A DNA stretch of 64,000 nt from Hyperoodon ampullatus (GCA_949752795.1 OX457074.1:34147980-34211979); one strand, 5' to 3'; counted from the first letter of the stretch, positions 1 to 10,243 are shown. Notes: generated from the sequence alone by a model not told the origin. A program made the numbers and translations.

Positions 1-1463
1 AGTTTTTCACCATTGAGAACGATGTTGGCTGTGGGCTTGTCATATGTGGCCTTCATTATGTTGAGGTAGGTTCCCTCTATGCCTACTTTCTGGAGGGTTT
101 TTATCATAAATGGATGTTGAATTTTGTCAAAAGCTTTTTCTGCATCTATTGAGATGATCATATGGTTTTTCTTCTTCAATTTTTTAATATGGTGTATCAC
201 ATTGATTGATATATGCATACTGAAGAATCCTTGCATTCCTGGGATAAATCCCACTTGATTATGGTGTATGATCCTTTTAATGTGCTGTTGGATTCTGTTT
301 GCTAGTATTTTGTTGAGGATTTTTGCATCTATGTTCATCAGTGATACTGGCCTGTAGTTTTCTTTTTTTGTGACATCTTTGTCTGGTTTTGGTATCAGCG
401 TAATGGTGGCCTCATACAATGAGTTTGGGAGTGTTCCTCCCTCTGCTGTATTTTGGGAGAGTTTGAGAAAGATAGGTATTAGCTCTTCTCTAAATGTTTG
501 ATCGAATTCACCTGTGAAGCCATCTGGTCCTGGGCTTTTGTTTGTTGGAAGATTTTTAATCACAGTTTCAATTTCAGTGCTTGTGATTGGTCTGTTTATA
601 TTTTCTATTCCTGGTTCAGTCTCAGAAGGTTGTGCTTTTCTAAGAATTTGTCCATTTCTTCCAGGTTGTCCATTTTATTGGCATAGAGTTGCTTGTAGTA
701 ATCTCTCATGATCTTTTGTATTTCTGCAGTGTCAGTTGTTACTTCTCCTTTTTCATTTCTAATTCTATTGATTTGAGTCTTCTCCCTTTTTTTCTTGATG
801 AGTCTGGCTGATGGTTTATCAGTTTTGTTTATCTTCTCAAAGAACCAGCTTTTAGTTTTATTGATCTTTGCTATTGTTTCCATCATTTATTTCTGATCTG
901 ATCTTTATGATTTCTTTCCTTCTGCTAACTTTGGGTTTTTTTGTTCTTCTTTCTCTAATTGCTTTAGGTGTAAGGTTAGGCTGTTTATTTGAGATGTTTC
1001 TTGTTTCTTGAGGTAGGACTATATTGCTATAAACTTCCCTCTTAGAACTGCTTTTGCTGCATCCCATAGGTTTTGGGTCGTCGTGTTTTCATTGTCTTTT
1101 GTTTCTAGGTATTTTTTGATTTCCTCTTTGATTTCTTAAGTGATCTCATGGTTATTTAGTAGTGTATTGTTTAGCCTCCATGTGTTTGTATTTTTTACAG
1201 ATCTTTTCCTGTAATTGATGTCTAGTCTCATAGCATTGTGGTCGGAAAAGATACTTTATACAATTTCAATTTTCTTAAATTTACCAAGGCTTGATTTGTG
1301 ATGCAAGATATGATTCATCCTGGAGAATGTTCCATGAGCACCTGAGAAGAAAGTGTATTCTGTTGCTTTTGGATTGAATGTCCTATAAATATCAATTAAG
1401 TCCATATTGTTTAATATGTCATTTAAAGCTTGTGTTTCCTTATTTATTTTCATTTTGGATGAT
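1..1463 (-). mobile_element. L1 ORF2 fragment, inverted arm of a rearranged L1
   Basis: The sequence runs parallel to the intact L1 of this window: position 1 corresponds to about 5041 and position 1463 to about 6517. It covers the reverse-transcriptase to endonuclease part of ORF2 in antisense. The reading frame is broken by substitutions and small deletions, for example a missing stretch near 886-900 compared with about 5926-5950, so only short ORF pieces remain (605-886, 858-1067, 1256-1546). It continues off the left edge. Homology stops abruptly after ggatgat at 1463, next to an L1 3' end in the opposite orientation. That is the arrangement left by twin priming. Confidence 0.9.
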
Positions 1464-1474
1464 TCATTTTGATG

Positions 1475-1560
1475 AATTGAGAGATTGGGATTGACATATA
1501 TACACCAATATGTATAAAATGGATAACTAATAAGATCCTGCTGCATAAAAAAAAAAAAAT
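1475..1560 (+). mobile_element. L1 3' end with poly(A), forward arm of the rearranged L1
   Basis: The stretch aattgagagattgggattga and what follows matches the L1 3' UTR segment also seen at about 35195 and 59265, then ends in A-rich sequence from about 1548. The 3' UTR stops earlier than in the other copies, so the source RNA was probably polyadenylated prematurely. A-rich sequence with interruptions continues to about 1590. Confidence 0.7.
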
Positions 1561-1624
1561 TAAAAAAAATTCACAAATTCAAAAAAAAAGAGTTCACCAG
1601 CCCAGAAGCTCCAAGATTATCATT

Positions 1625-2368
1625 TTATTTTTTTAATTTAATTTTTATATTATATGAGTATAGTTGATTTACAATATTTTGTTAGTTTCAGGTGTACAGC
1701 AAAGTGACACAGTTTTATCTATCTGTCTATCTATCTATCTATATCTTCATTCTTTTTCAGATTCTTTTCCCATATAGGTTATTACAGAATATGGAATAGA
1801 GTTTCCTCTGCTATACAGTAGGTTCTTGTTGTTTATCTATTTTTTATATAGTAGTGTGTATATGTTGATCCCAAACTCCTAATTTATCCCCCCCGACCTT
1901 TCCCCATTGGTAACCATAAGTTTGTTCTCTATTTCTGTGAGTCTGTTTCTGTTTTGTAAATAAGTTCATTTGTATCATTTTTTTTTAGATTCCACATATA
2001 AGGAATACCATATTATATTTGTCTTTCTCTGTCTGTCTTATTTCACTTAGTATGATGATCTCTAGGTCCATCCATGTTGCTGTAAATGGCATTATTTCAT
2101 TCTTTTTTATGGCTGAGTAATATTCCATTGTATATATGTACCACATCTTCTTTATCCGTTCCTCTGCCGATGGACATTTAGGTTGCTTCCATGTCTTGGC
2201 TATTTTGAATAGTGCTGCTATGAACATTGGTGTGCATGTATCTTTTCAAATTATGGTTTTCTCTAGATATATGCCTAGGAGTGGGATTGGTGGATCATAT
2301 GGTAGTTCTATTTTTAGTTTTTTAAGGAACCTCCATACTGTTCTCCCTAGTGGTTGTACCAATGTAGC
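1625..2368 (-). mobile_element. L1 3' end fragment
   Basis: An antisense copy of an older artiodactyl-type L1 3' end. The + strand shows the diagnostic ggtgtacagcaaagtgac and ctatacagtaggttcttgtt of the 3' UTR, then the antisense of the ORF2 C terminus. The minus-strand ORF at 1985-2227 reads residues typical of the L1 ORF2 end, such as [12 protein letters not shown]. It is 5'-truncated at about 2368. No convincing target site duplication was found. Confidence 0.9.
1717..1744. repeat. (TCTA)n microsatellite
   Basis: About seven tetranucleotide units with one TCTG interruption, inside the 3' UTR of the L1 fragment. Confidence 0.85.
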
Positions 2369-2793
2369 AACTTTTTTATAGTTGACAAAATGCTACTGTA
2401 TTTCAATATTATTTGATCCTCACAAGAACAGTTTGAGGGAGATATTACAGGAAGCATCCCATTTTACCATAAAAGAACACTGACTCAGACCAAGGGCATC
2501 TTATCTAAGTTGACATGGATAGTTGTGGTGGAGCTAAGACGTGACTACAGATTTCCTGACATACAGTCATTGCCTTCAACTGAATTCTGATTCAGCTCAA
2601 CACACATAGACCCCATGACATGCCAAGCTTTAGAGATATAATATAAATAAGTTTCAGACCTTTAAATGCAGGCTGTTGGAAAAAACAGATACTTCACAAT
2701 AGATTGAACCATATGACGCTTTTGTAGGTCAAAATGTTGAATATTGGTGATTTCATTTGATTCAATCTAATAATATATTAATACTGTGATAGA
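2369..2793. other. No gene or recognised repeat
   Basis: AT-rich, low-complexity-free sequence between two L1 copies. I see no splice-flanked coding stretch and no repeat I can name. Confidence 0.5.
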
Positions 2794-2801
2794 GGTATAT
2801 T

Positions 2802-2804
<3 letters not shown>
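2794..2804. repeat. Target site duplication, 3' side of the full-length L1
   Basis: The 11-mer ggtatattgtt is repeated exactly at 9420-9430, directly outside the L1 5' end. Its last two Ts merge with the poly(T) of the tail. Removing the L1 restores an empty site reading attgtt/aagtac, close to the L1 endonuclease preference TTTT/AA. Confidence 0.95.
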
Positions 2805-2845
<41 letters not shown>

Positions 2846-2850
2846 TTTTT
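2803..2850 (-). terminator. L1 polyadenylation signal and poly(A) tail
   Basis: The + strand has an unbroken T run from 2803 to 2843, then one A and six Ts. On the L1 sense strand this reads AATAAA (2846-2841) leading straight into about 40 As. A long pure tail is expected to shorten quickly, so its length suggests youth, although assembly error in homopolymers is possible. Confidence 0.9.
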
Positions 2851-3161
2851 GCTTTATCACAAATTTAATCAGTTATATGTATACATATGTTCCCATATCC
2901 CCTCCCTTTTGCGTCTCCCTCCCACCCTCCCTATCCCACCCCTCCAGGCGGTCACAAAGCACCGAGCTGATCTCCCTGTGCTATGCGGCTGCTTCCCACT
3001 AGCTATCTACCTTACGTTTGGTAGTGTATATATGTCCATGCCGCTCTTTCACTTTGTCACAGCTTACCCTTCCCCCTCCCCATATCCTCAAGTCCATTCT
3101 CTAGTAGGTCTGTGTCTTTATTCCTGTCTTACCCCTATGTTCTTCATGACCTTTTTTTTTC
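2851..3161 (-). other. L1 3' UTR with G-rich polypurine tract
   Basis: The 3' UTR is 311 bp. On the L1 sense strand, positions 2946-2917 contain six runs of three or more Gs separated by one to three bases (C runs at 2917-2919, 2921-2923, 2925-2927, 2929-2931, 2935-2937 and 2939-2942 on +). Such a G-quadruplex-capable polypurine tract is a conserved feature of mammalian L1 3' UTRs. The related copy at 60530-60560 has a shorter version. Confidence 0.85.
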
Positions 3162-6100
3162 TTAAATTCCATATATATGTGTCAGCATACAGTATTTGTC
3201 TTTCTCTTTCTGACTTACTTCACTCTGTATGACAGACTCTAGGTCCATCCACCTCATTACAAATAGTTCAATTTCATTTCTTTTTATGGCTGAGTAATAT
3301 TCCATTGTATGTATGTGCCACATCTTCTTTACCCATTCATCCGATGATGGACACTTAGGTTGTTTCCATCTCCGGGCTATTGTAAATAGGGCTGCTATGA
3401 ACATTTTGGTACATGTCTCTTTTTGAATTATGGTTTTCTCAGGGTATATGCCCAGTAGTGGGATTGCAGGGTCATATGGTAGTTCTATTTGTAGTTTTTT
3501 AAGGAACCTCCATACCGTTCTCCATAGTGGCTGTACCAGTTCACATTCCCACCAGCAGTGCAAGAGTGTTCCCTTTTTTCCACACCCTCTCCAGCATTTA
3601 TTGTTTCTAGATTTTTTGATGATGGCCATTCTGACTGGTGTGAGATGATATCTCATTGTAGTTTTGATTTGCATTTCTCTAATTAGTAAAGATGTTGAGC
3701 ATCCTTTCATGTGTTTGTTGGCAGTCTGTATATCTTCTGTGGAGAAATGTCTATTTAGGTCTTCTGCCCATTTTTGGATTGGGTTGTTTGTTTTTTTGGT
3801 ATTGAGCTGCATGAGCTGCTTATAAATTTTGGAGATTAATCCTTTGTCAGTTGCTTCATTTGCAAATATTTTCTCCCATTCTGAGGGTTGTCTTTTGGTC
3901 TTGTTTATGGTTTCCTTTGCTGTGCAAAAGCTTTTAAGTTTCATTAGGTCCCATGTGTTTATTTTTGTCTTTATTTCCATTTCTCTAGGAGGTGGGTCAA
4001 AAAGGATCTTGCTGTGATTTATGTCATAGAGTGTTCTGCCTATGTTTTCCTCTAAGAGTTTGATAGTGTCTGGCCTTACATTTAGGTCTTTAATCCATTT
4101 TGAGCTTATTTTTGTGTATGGTGTTAGGGAGTGATCGAATCTCATACTTTTACATGTCCCTGTCCAGTTTTCCCAACACCACTTATTGAAGAGACTGTCC
4201 TTTCTCCACTGTACATTCCTGCCTCCTTTATCAAAGATAAGGTGACCATATGTCCGTGGGTTTATCTCTGGGCTTTCTATCCTGTTCCATTGATCTATCT
4301 TTCTGTTTCTGTGCCAGTACCATACTGTCTTGATTACTGCAGCTTTGTAGTATAGTCTGAAGTCAGGGAGCCTGATTCCTCCAGCTCCATTTTTCGTTCT
4401 CAAGATTGCTTTGGCTATTCGGGGTCTTTTGTGTTTCCATACAAATTGTGAAATTTTTTGTTCTAGTTCTGTGAAAAATGCCAGTGGTATTTTGATAGGG
4501 ATTGCATTGAATCTGTAGATTGCTTTGGGTAGTAGAGTCATTTTCACAATGTTGATTCTTCCAATCCAAGAACATGGTACATCTCTCCATCTATTTGTAT
4601 CATCTTTAATTTCTTTCATCAGTGTCTTATAATTTTCTGCATACAGGTCTTTTGTCTCCTTAGGTAGGTTTATTCCTAGATATTTTATTCTTTTTGTTGC
4701 AATGGTAAATGGGAGTGTTTCCTTGATTTCACTTTCAGATTTTTCATCATTAGTATATAGGAATGCCAGAGATTTCTGTGCATTAATTTTGTATCCTGCA
4801 ACTTTACCAAATTCATTGATTAGCTCTAGTAGTTTTCTGGTAGCATCTTTAGGATTCTCTATGTATAGTATCATGTCATCTGCAAACAGTGACAGCTTTA
4901 CTTCTTCTTTTCCAATTTGGATTCCTTTTATTTGCTTTTCTTCTCTGATTGCTGTGGCTAAAACTTCCAAAACTATGTTGAATAAGAGTGGTGAGAGTGG
5001 GCAACCTTGTCTTGTTCCTGATCTTAGTGGAAATGGTTTCAGTTTTTCACCATTGAGGACGATGCTGGCTGTGGGTTTGTCATATATGGCCTTTATTATG
5101 TTGAGGAAAGTTCCCTCTATGCCTACTTTCTGCAGGGTTTTTATCATGAATGGGTGTTGAATTTTGTCGAAAGCTTTCTCTGCATCTATTGAGATGATCA
5201 TATGGTTTTTCTCCTTCAATTTGTTAATATGGTGTATCACGTTGATTGATTTGCGTATATTGAAGAATCCTTGCATTCCTGGGATAAACCCCACTTGATC
5301 ATGGTGTATGATCCTTTTAATGTGCTGTTGGATTCTGTTTGCTAGTATTTTGTTGAGGATTTTTGCATCTATGTTCATCAGTGATATTGGCCTGTAGTTT
5401 TCTTTCTTTGTGACATCCTTGTCTGGTTTTGGTATCAAGGTGATGGTGGCCTCGTAGAATGAGTTTGGGAGTGTTCCTCCCTCTGCTATATTTTGGAAGA
5501 GTTTGAGAAGGATAGGCGTTAGCTCTTCTCTAAATGCTTGATAGAATTCGCCTGTGAAGCCATCTGGTCCTGGGCTTTTGTTTGTTGGAAGATTTTTTAT
5601 CACAGTTTCAATTTCAGTGCTTGTGATTGGTCTGTTCATATGTTCTATTTCTTCCTGATTCAGTCTTGGCAGGTTGTGCATTTCTAAGAATTTGTCCATT
5701 TCTTCCAGGTTGTCCATTTTATTGGCATAGAGTTGCTTATAGTAATCTCTCACGATCTTTTGTATTTCTGCAGTGTCAGTTGTTACTTCTCCTTTTTCAT
5801 TTCTAATTCTATTGATTTGAGTCTTCTCCCTTTTTTTCTTGATGAGTCTGGCTAATGGTTTATCAATTTTGTTTATCTTCTCAAAGAACCAGCTTTTAGT
5901 TTTATTGATCTTTGCTATTGTTTCCTTCATTTCTTTTTCATTTATTTCTGATCTGATTTTTATGATTTCTTTCCTTCTGCTAACTTTGGGATGTTTTTGT
6001 TCTTCTTTCTCTAATTGCTTTAGGTGCAAGGTTAGGTTGTTTAGTCGAGATATTTCCTGTTTCTTAAGGTGGGATTGTATTGCTATAAACTTCCCTCTTA

Positions 6101-6980
6101 GAACTGCTTTTGCTGCATCCCATAGGTTTTGGGTCGTCGTGTCTCCATTGTCATTTGTTTCTAGGTATTTTTTTATTTCCTCTTTGATTTCTTCAGTGAT
6201 CACTTCGTTATTAAGTAATGTATTGTTTAGCCTCCATGTGTTTGTATTTTTTATAGCTCTTTTCCTGTAATTGATATCTAGTCTCATAGCATTGTGGTCA
6301 GAAAAGATACTTGATACAATTTCAATTTTCTTAAATTTACCAAGGCTTGATTTGTGACCCAAGATATGATCTATCCTGGAGAATGTTCCATGAGCACTTG
6401 AGAAAAATGTGTATTCTGTTGTTTTTGGATGGAATGTCCTATAAATATCAATTAAGTCCATCTTGTTTAATGTATCATTTAAAGCTTGTGTTTCCTTATT
6501 TATTTTCATTTTGGATGATCTGTCCATTGGTGAAAGTGGGGTGTTAAAGTCCCCTACTATGATTGTGTTACTGTCGATTTCTCCTTTTATGGCTGTTAGT
6601 GTTTGCCTTATGTATTGAGGTGCTCCTATGTTGGGTGCATAAATATTTACAATTGTTATATCTTCTTCTTGGATCGATCCCTTGATCATTATGTAGTGTC
6701 CTTCTTTGTCTCTTCTAGTAGTCTTTATTTTAAAGTCTATTTTGTCTGATATGAGAATTGCTACTCCAGCTTTCTTTTGGTTTCCATTTGCATGGAATAT
6801 CTTTTTCCATCCCCTTACTTTCAGTCTGTATGTGTCTCTAGGTCTGAAGTGGGTCTCTTGTAGACAGCATATATATGGGTCTTGTTTTTGTATCCATTCA
6901 GCCAATCTGTGTCTTTTGGTGGGAGCGTTTAGTCCATTTACATTTAAGGTAATTATCGTTATGTATGTTCCTATTCCCAT
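3162..6980 (-). CDS. LINE-1 ORF2 protein (endonuclease and reverse transcriptase)
   Basis: An open frame of 1272 aa, against 1275 in human L1. ORF2p nicks target DNA and reverse-transcribes its own RNA from the nick. The apurinic-type endonuclease spans about 1-238, with N13, E42 (QETH), D144 and N146 (GDFN), D204 (RIDH) and the SDH triad ending H229, each one residue below the human numbering. A PCNA-interaction-like box lies at 407-414 (Q407, V410, Y413, Y414). The Z region covers about 380-480 and the RT about 498-773, with D599 (SIDAEKAF) and the FADD motif at 699-702. The C-terminal zinc knuckle C1129-x3-C1133-x7-H1141-x4-C1146 is complete. The start has A at -3 and G at +4. It lies 58 bp after ORF1, so translation probably relies on reinitiation, as known for L1. 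No catalytic residue I can check is missing. Confidence 0.97.
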   Translation of the reverse strand: MGIGTYITIITLNVNGLNAPTKRHRLAEWIQKQDPYICCLQETHFRPRDTYRLKVRGWKKIFHANGNQKKAGVAILISDKIDFKIKTTRRDKEGHYIMIKGSIQEEDITIVNIYAPNIGAPQYIRQTLTAIKGEIDSNTIIVGDFNTPLSPMDRSSKMKINKETQALNDTLNKMDLIDIYRTFHPKTTEYTFFSSAHGTFSRIDHILGHKSSLGKFKKIEIVSSIFSDHNAMRLDINYRKRAIKNTNTWRLNNTLLNNEVITEEIKEEIKKYLETNDNGDTTTQNLWDAAKAVLRGKFIAIQSHLKKQEISRLNNLTLHLKQLEKEEQKHPKVSRRKEIIKIRSEINEKEMKETIAKINKTKSWFFEKINKIDKPLARLIKKKREKTQINRIRNEKGEVTTDTAEIQKIVRDYYKQLYANKMDNLEEMDKFLEMHNLPRLNQEEIEHMNRPITSTEIETVIKNLPTNKSPGPDGFTGEFYQAFREELTPILLKLFQNIAEGGTLPNSFYEATITLIPKPDKDVTKKENYRPISLMNIDAKILNKILANRIQQHIKRIIHHDQVGFIPGMQGFFNIRKSINVIHHINKLKEKNHMIISIDAEKAFDKIQHPFMIKTLQKVGIEGTFLNIIKAIYDKPTASIVLNGEKLKPFPLRSGTRQGCPLSPLLFNIVLEVLATAIREEKQIKGIQIGKEEVKLSLFADDMILYIENPKDATRKLLELINEFGKVAGYKINAQKSLAFLYTNDEKSESEIKETLPFTIATKRIKYLGINLPKETKDLYAENYKTLMKEIKDDTNRWRDVPCSWIGRINIVKMTLLPKAIYRFNAIPIKIPLAFFTELEQKISQFVWKHKRPRIAKAILRTKNGAGGIRLPDFRLYYKAAVIKTVWYWHRNRKIDQWNRIESPEINPRTYGHLIFDKGGRNVQWRKDSLFNKWCWENWTGTCKSMRFDHSLTPYTKISSKWIKDLNVRPDTIKLLEENIGRTLYDINHSKILFDPPPREMEIKTKINTWDLMKLKSFCTAKETINKTKRQPSEWEKIFANEATDKGLISKIYKQLMQLNTKKTNNPIQKWAEDLNRHFSTEDIQTANKHMKGCSTSLLIREMQIKTTMRYHLTPVRMAIIKKSRNNKCWRGCGKKGTLLHCWWECELVQPLWRTVWRFLKKLQIELPYDPAIPLLGIYPEKTIIQKETCTKMFIAALFTIARRWKQPKCPSSDEWVKKMWHIHTMEYYSAIKRNEIELFVMRWMDLESVIQSEVSQKEKDKYCMLTHIYGI

Positions 6981-7038
6981 TTTCTTAATTGTTTTGGGTT
7001 CGTTATTGTAGGTCTTTTCCTTCTGTTGTGTTTCTTGC

Positions 7039-7932
7039 CTAGAGAAGTTCCTTTAGCATTTGTTGTAAAGCTGGTTTGGTGGTGCTGAACTCTCTCAGCT
7101 TTTGCTTGTCTGTAAACGTTTTAATTTCTCCATCAAATCTGAATGAGATCCTTGCTGGGTAGAGTAATCTTGGTTGCAGGTTTCTCTCCTTCATCACTTT
7201 AATTATGTCCTGCCACTCCCTTCTGGCTTGTAGAGTTTCTGCTGAGAGATCAGCTGTTATCCTGATGGGGATTCCCTTGTGTGTTATTTGTTGTTTTTGC
7301 CTTGCTGCTTTTAATATGATTTCTTTGTGTTTAATTTTTGACAGTTTGATTAATATGTGTCTTGGCGTATTTCTCCTTGGATTTATTCTGTATGGGACTC
7401 TCTGTGCTTCTTGGACTTGATTAACTATTTCCTTTCCCATATTAGGGAAGTTTTCAACTATAATCTCTTCAAATATTTTCTCAGTCCCTTTCTTTTTCTC
7501 TTCTTCTTCTGGAACCCCTATAATTCGAATGTTGGTGCGTTTAATGTTGTCCCATAGGTCTCTGAGACTGTCCTCTGTTCTTTTCATTCTTTTCTCTTTA
7601 TTTTGCTCTGCATTAGTTATTTCCACTATTTTATCTTCCACCTCACTTATCCGTTCTTCTGCCTCAGTTATTCTGCTATTGATCCCATCTAGAGTATTTT
7701 TCATTTCATTTATTGTGTTTTTAATCGATGCTTGATTCATCTTTAGTTCTACTAGGTCCTTGTTAACTGTTTCTTGCATTTTGTCTATTCTATTTCCAAG
7801 ATTTTGGATCATCTTTACTATCATTATTCTGAATTCTTTTTCAGATAGACTGCCTATTACCTCTTCATTTGTTAGGTCTGGTGGGTTTTTATCTTGCTCC
7901 TTCTCCTGCTGTGTGTTTTTCTGTCTTCTCAT
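7039..7932 (-). CDS. LINE-1 ORF1 protein (RNA-binding chaperone)
   Basis: An open frame of 297 aa; human ORF1p is 338 aa. ORF1p trimerises, coats L1 RNA and acts as a nucleic-acid chaperone in the cytoplasmic particle. A heptad-rich coiled coil runs from about 35 to 125 ([20 protein letters not shown] region). The RRM is about 132-227, with RNP2-like NIRIIGVPE at 134-142 and RHILIKLSK at 191-199. The C-terminal domain is about 228-297, with [16 protein letters not shown] and the basic [15 protein letters not shown] stretch. The chosen Met has A at -3 and is the first in frame after the 5' UTR. Compared with human ORF1p the copy ends about 20 residues earlier, just after the [14 protein letters not shown] segment, at a TAG codon. 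Whether that is normal for this subfamily I cannot tell. Confidence 0.96.
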   Translation of the reverse strand: MRRQKNTQQEKEQDKNPPDLTNEEVIGSLSEKEFRIMIVKMIQNLGNRIDKMQETVNKDLVELKMNQASIKNTINEMKNTLDGINSRITEAEERISEVEDKIVEITNAEQNKEKRMKRTEDSLRDLWDNIKRTNIRIIGVPEEEEKKKGTEKIFEEIIVENFPNMGKEIVNQVQEAQRVPYRINPRRNTPRHILIKLSKIKHKEIILKAARQKQQITHKGIPIRITADLSAETLQARREWQDIIKVMKERNLQPRLLYPARISFRFDGEIKTFTDKQKLREFSTTKPALQQMLKELL

Positions 7933-8465
7933 TTTGCTTATGTTACTGTGTTTGGGGTCTCCTTTTTGCCGGCTGCAGGTTCGTAGTTCCTGTTGTTTTT
8001 GGTGTCTGTCCCCAGTGGCTAAGGTTGGTTTAGTGGGTTGTGTAGGTTTCCTGGTCGAGGGGACTAGTGCCTGTGTTCTGGTGGATGAGGCTGGATCTTG
8101 TCTTTCTGGTGGGCAGGTCCACGTCTGGTGGTGTGTTTTGGGGTGTCTGCAGACTTTTTATGATTTTAGGCCACCTCTCTGCTAATGGGTGGCGTTGTGT
8201 TCCTGTCTTGCTAGTTGTTTGGCATAGGGTGTCCAGCACTGTAGCTTGCTGGTCGTTGAGTGAAGCTGGGTGCTGGTGTTGAGATGGAGATCTCTGGAAG
8301 ATTTTCGCCGTTTGATATTATGTGGAGCTGGGAGGTCTCTTGTGGACCAGTGTCCTGAAGTTGGCTCTCCCACCTCAGAGGCACAGTACTGACTCCTGGC
8401 TCCTCAATTTGGGATGATTTGTTGTCTATTCATGTATTCCACAGATGCAGGGTACATCAAGTTGA

Positions 8466-9074
8466 TTGTGGAGCTTTAATCCGCTGCTTCTGAGGCTGCT
8501 GGGAGAGGTTTCCCTTTCTCTTCTTTGTTCTCACAGCTCCCGGGTCTCAGCTTTGGATTTGGCCCCGCCTCTGCGTGTAGGTCGCCGGAGGGCGTCTGTT
8601 CTTCGCTCAGACAGGAAAGGGTTAAAGGAGCAGCCTCTTCGGGAACTCTGGCTCACTCAGGCCGGGCGGGAGGGAGGGGCACGGAGTGCGGGGCGAGCCT
8701 GCAGCGGCAGAGGTCGGCGTGACGTTGCACCAGCCCGAGGCGCGCCGTGCGTTCTCCCAGGGAAGCCGCCCCTGGATCCCGGGACCCCGGCAGTGGCGGG
8801 CTGCTCAGGCTCCCGGAAGGGCGGTGTGGACAGTGACCTGCGCTCGCACACGGGCTTCTTGGCGGCGGCAGCAGCAGCCCCAGCGTCCCACGCCCGTCAC
8901 TGGGCTCCGCGCTTTCAGTCGCGACTCGCGCCCGTCTGTGGAGCCCCTTTAAGCAGCGCTCTTAATCCCCTCTCCTCGCGCAGCAGGAAACCAAGAGGGA
9001 AGAACAAGTCTCTTGCCTCTTCGGCAGCTCCAGAGTTCTCCCGGACTCCCTCCCGGCTAGCTGTGGCACATTAG
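8466..9074 (+). other. 202-codon open frame antisense to the L1 5' UTR
   Basis: The frame starts at ATG 8466 and runs through the CpG-rich part of the 5' UTR to a TAG at about 9072. The product would be Arg-, Ser- and Ala-rich, with no domain I recognise. GC-rich DNA has few stop codons, so chance is a good explanation. It is listed because primate L1s carry an antisense ORF0 in their 5' UTR and this is the same position and orientation. Coding status is unsupported. Confidence 0.25.
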
Positions 9075-9395
9075 CCCCCCTCAGGCTGAGTTCTCGCCGC
9101 CAGCCCCAGTCCTCTCCCTGCGCTCTGACCGAAGCCCAAGCCTCAGCTTCCAGCGCCGCCCGCCCCGGCGGGCGAGCAGACAAGCCTCTCGGGCTGGTGA
9201 GTGCCGCTCGGCACCGATCCTCTGTGCGGGAATCTCTCCGCTTTGCCCTACCCAGGTATGTGGGGAGTTTCTTGCCTCTTGGGAGGTCTGGGGTCTTCTG
9301 CCAGCGCTCAGTAGGTGTTCTGTAGGAGTTGTTCCACGCGTAGCTGCATTTCTGGTGTATCCGTGAGGAGGAAGGTGATCTCCGCGTCTTACTCT

Positions 9396-9409
9396 TCCGC
9401 CATCTTACC
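9396..9409 (-). promoter_or_regulatory. YY1-like site at the L1 5' end
   Basis: The L1 sense strand reads TAAGATGGCGGAA about 11-24 bases after the first base of the element. In human L1 a YY1 site with the same AAGATGGCGG core sits at the same place and directs accurate transcription start. Conservation of site and spacing supports a full 5' end. Confidence 0.75.
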
Positions 9410-9419
9410 CGGAAGTCCT

Positions 9420-9430
9420 GGTATATTGTT
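9420..9430. repeat. Target site duplication, 5' side of the full-length L1
   Basis: An exact copy of ggtatattgtt at 2794-2804. It marks the end of the L1 at 9419. Confidence 0.95.
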
Positions 9431-9890
9431 AAGTACTCTTTTCTTTTTCCTTATACTTCCGGCACTTCTCCTGCTTGCATCCATTTTTTTCCTCTGTTTC
9501 CTGAAGCAGTTGGCTTTGTCAGAGTTGATTAACTATCACAGTCACTTTAATTGACAAGAGCACACTTGTGCATGGATGACATCTCTAGCAATTGGCGTAG
9601 ACTTCTCTCTCGCCTGAATCAACACTCAAGTTCATGTCTAATCTAGCTTTCCTCTGCTGAACCTGTAAATACACAGAACCAATGGCTAACAAATAACTAA
9701 CTTCATACAGGCTCAAGATGATGTATAACAAGCTGGACCACCCCTGACCTAGACTACTTAGTGTTGTAAAGCATTGAGGGCTGCAGAAATTGTGATGGAT
9801 AAAGACAGGAAGGACCACTGATACATCAGCCTAGAAATCATCAGTGACCTCAAGAGCTGTTACAGTGGAACAAGACTGATTCTTCTTTTT
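9431..9890. other. No gene recognised
   Basis: Ordinary AT-rich sequence between L1 copies. It continues the DNA that lay to the right of the L1 insertion site. Confidence 0.5.
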
Positions 9891-9892
9891 TT

Positions 9893-10125
9893 CTAATTTT
9901 TATTGGAGTATAGTTGCTTTACAATGTGGTGTTAGTTTCTGCCGTACAGCAAAGTGAATCAGCTATACATATACATATGTCCCCTCTTTTTTGTATTTCC
10001 TTCCCCTTTAGGTCACCACAGAGCACTGAGTAGAGTTCCTTGTGCTATACAGTATGTTCTCATTAGTTATCTGTTTTATACATAGTATCAATAGTGTATG
10101 TGTGTTAGTCCCAATCGCCCCTTTT
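9893..10125 (-). mobile_element. L1 3' UTR fragment
   Basis: The + strand begins with attggagtatagttgcttta and contains gtacagcaaagtgaatcag and gtgctatacagtatgtt, the antisense of the artiodactyl L1 3' UTR. Only the 3' UTR is retained. Confidence 0.85.
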
Positions 10126-10243
10126 AGTGCAAAAGAGAACAAGAGGCTGTATAGCAAGCATTGGCTCAGAAATCTTACTGTTTGTCAAGAGAAGTCATAG
10201 CCACAAGATGTCCTTCAGTGAATGGATAAATAAACTGTGGTAC

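Larger units (their letters stand above)
2803..9419 (-). mobile_element. Full-length LINE-1 with both ORFs open
   Basis: A complete minus-strand L1 of about 6.6 kb: 5' UTR 9419-7933, ORF1 7932-7039, 58-bp spacer, ORF2 6980-3162, 3' UTR 3161-2851, tail 2850-2803. The 5' end starts a few bases upstream of AAGATGGCGG, as in full-length mammalian L1s, so it is not 5'-truncated. Perfect 11-bp target site duplications, a long homogeneous tail, retained CpGs in the 5' UTR and two uninterrupted ORFs all point to a recent insertion. By structure it could be retrotransposition-competent; activity cannot be judged from sequence alone. The fragment at 60407-60937 belongs to the same or a very close subfamily. 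Confidence 0.97.
7933..9419 (-). promoter_or_regulatory. L1 5' UTR and internal promoter, CpG-rich
   Basis: The 5' UTR is 1487 bp. The part from about 8530 to 9260 is strongly GC-rich with many intact CpGs, unlike everything around it. In mammalian L1s this region contains the internal RNA polymerase II promoter and is silenced by CpG methylation. I see no tandem monomers like those of mouse L1s. The opposite strand carries a long open frame at 8466-9074. Confidence 0.85.

Noticed and set aside
2786..3232. 148-codon + strand ORF starting in the T run
   Set aside because: It translates the poly(T) of the L1 tail and the antisense of the 3' UTR; a shadow of the L1.
5839..6270. Hydrophobic 143-codon + strand ORF, and others at 4702-5160 and 7760-8185
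   Set aside because: Antisense frames of L1 ORF2, ORF1 and 5' UTR; A-rich sense strands give Phe- and Leu-rich antisense peptides.
8530..9260. CpG island as promoter of a host gene
   Set aside because: It lies wholly inside the L1 5' UTR, bounded by the L1 end at 9419 and ORF1.
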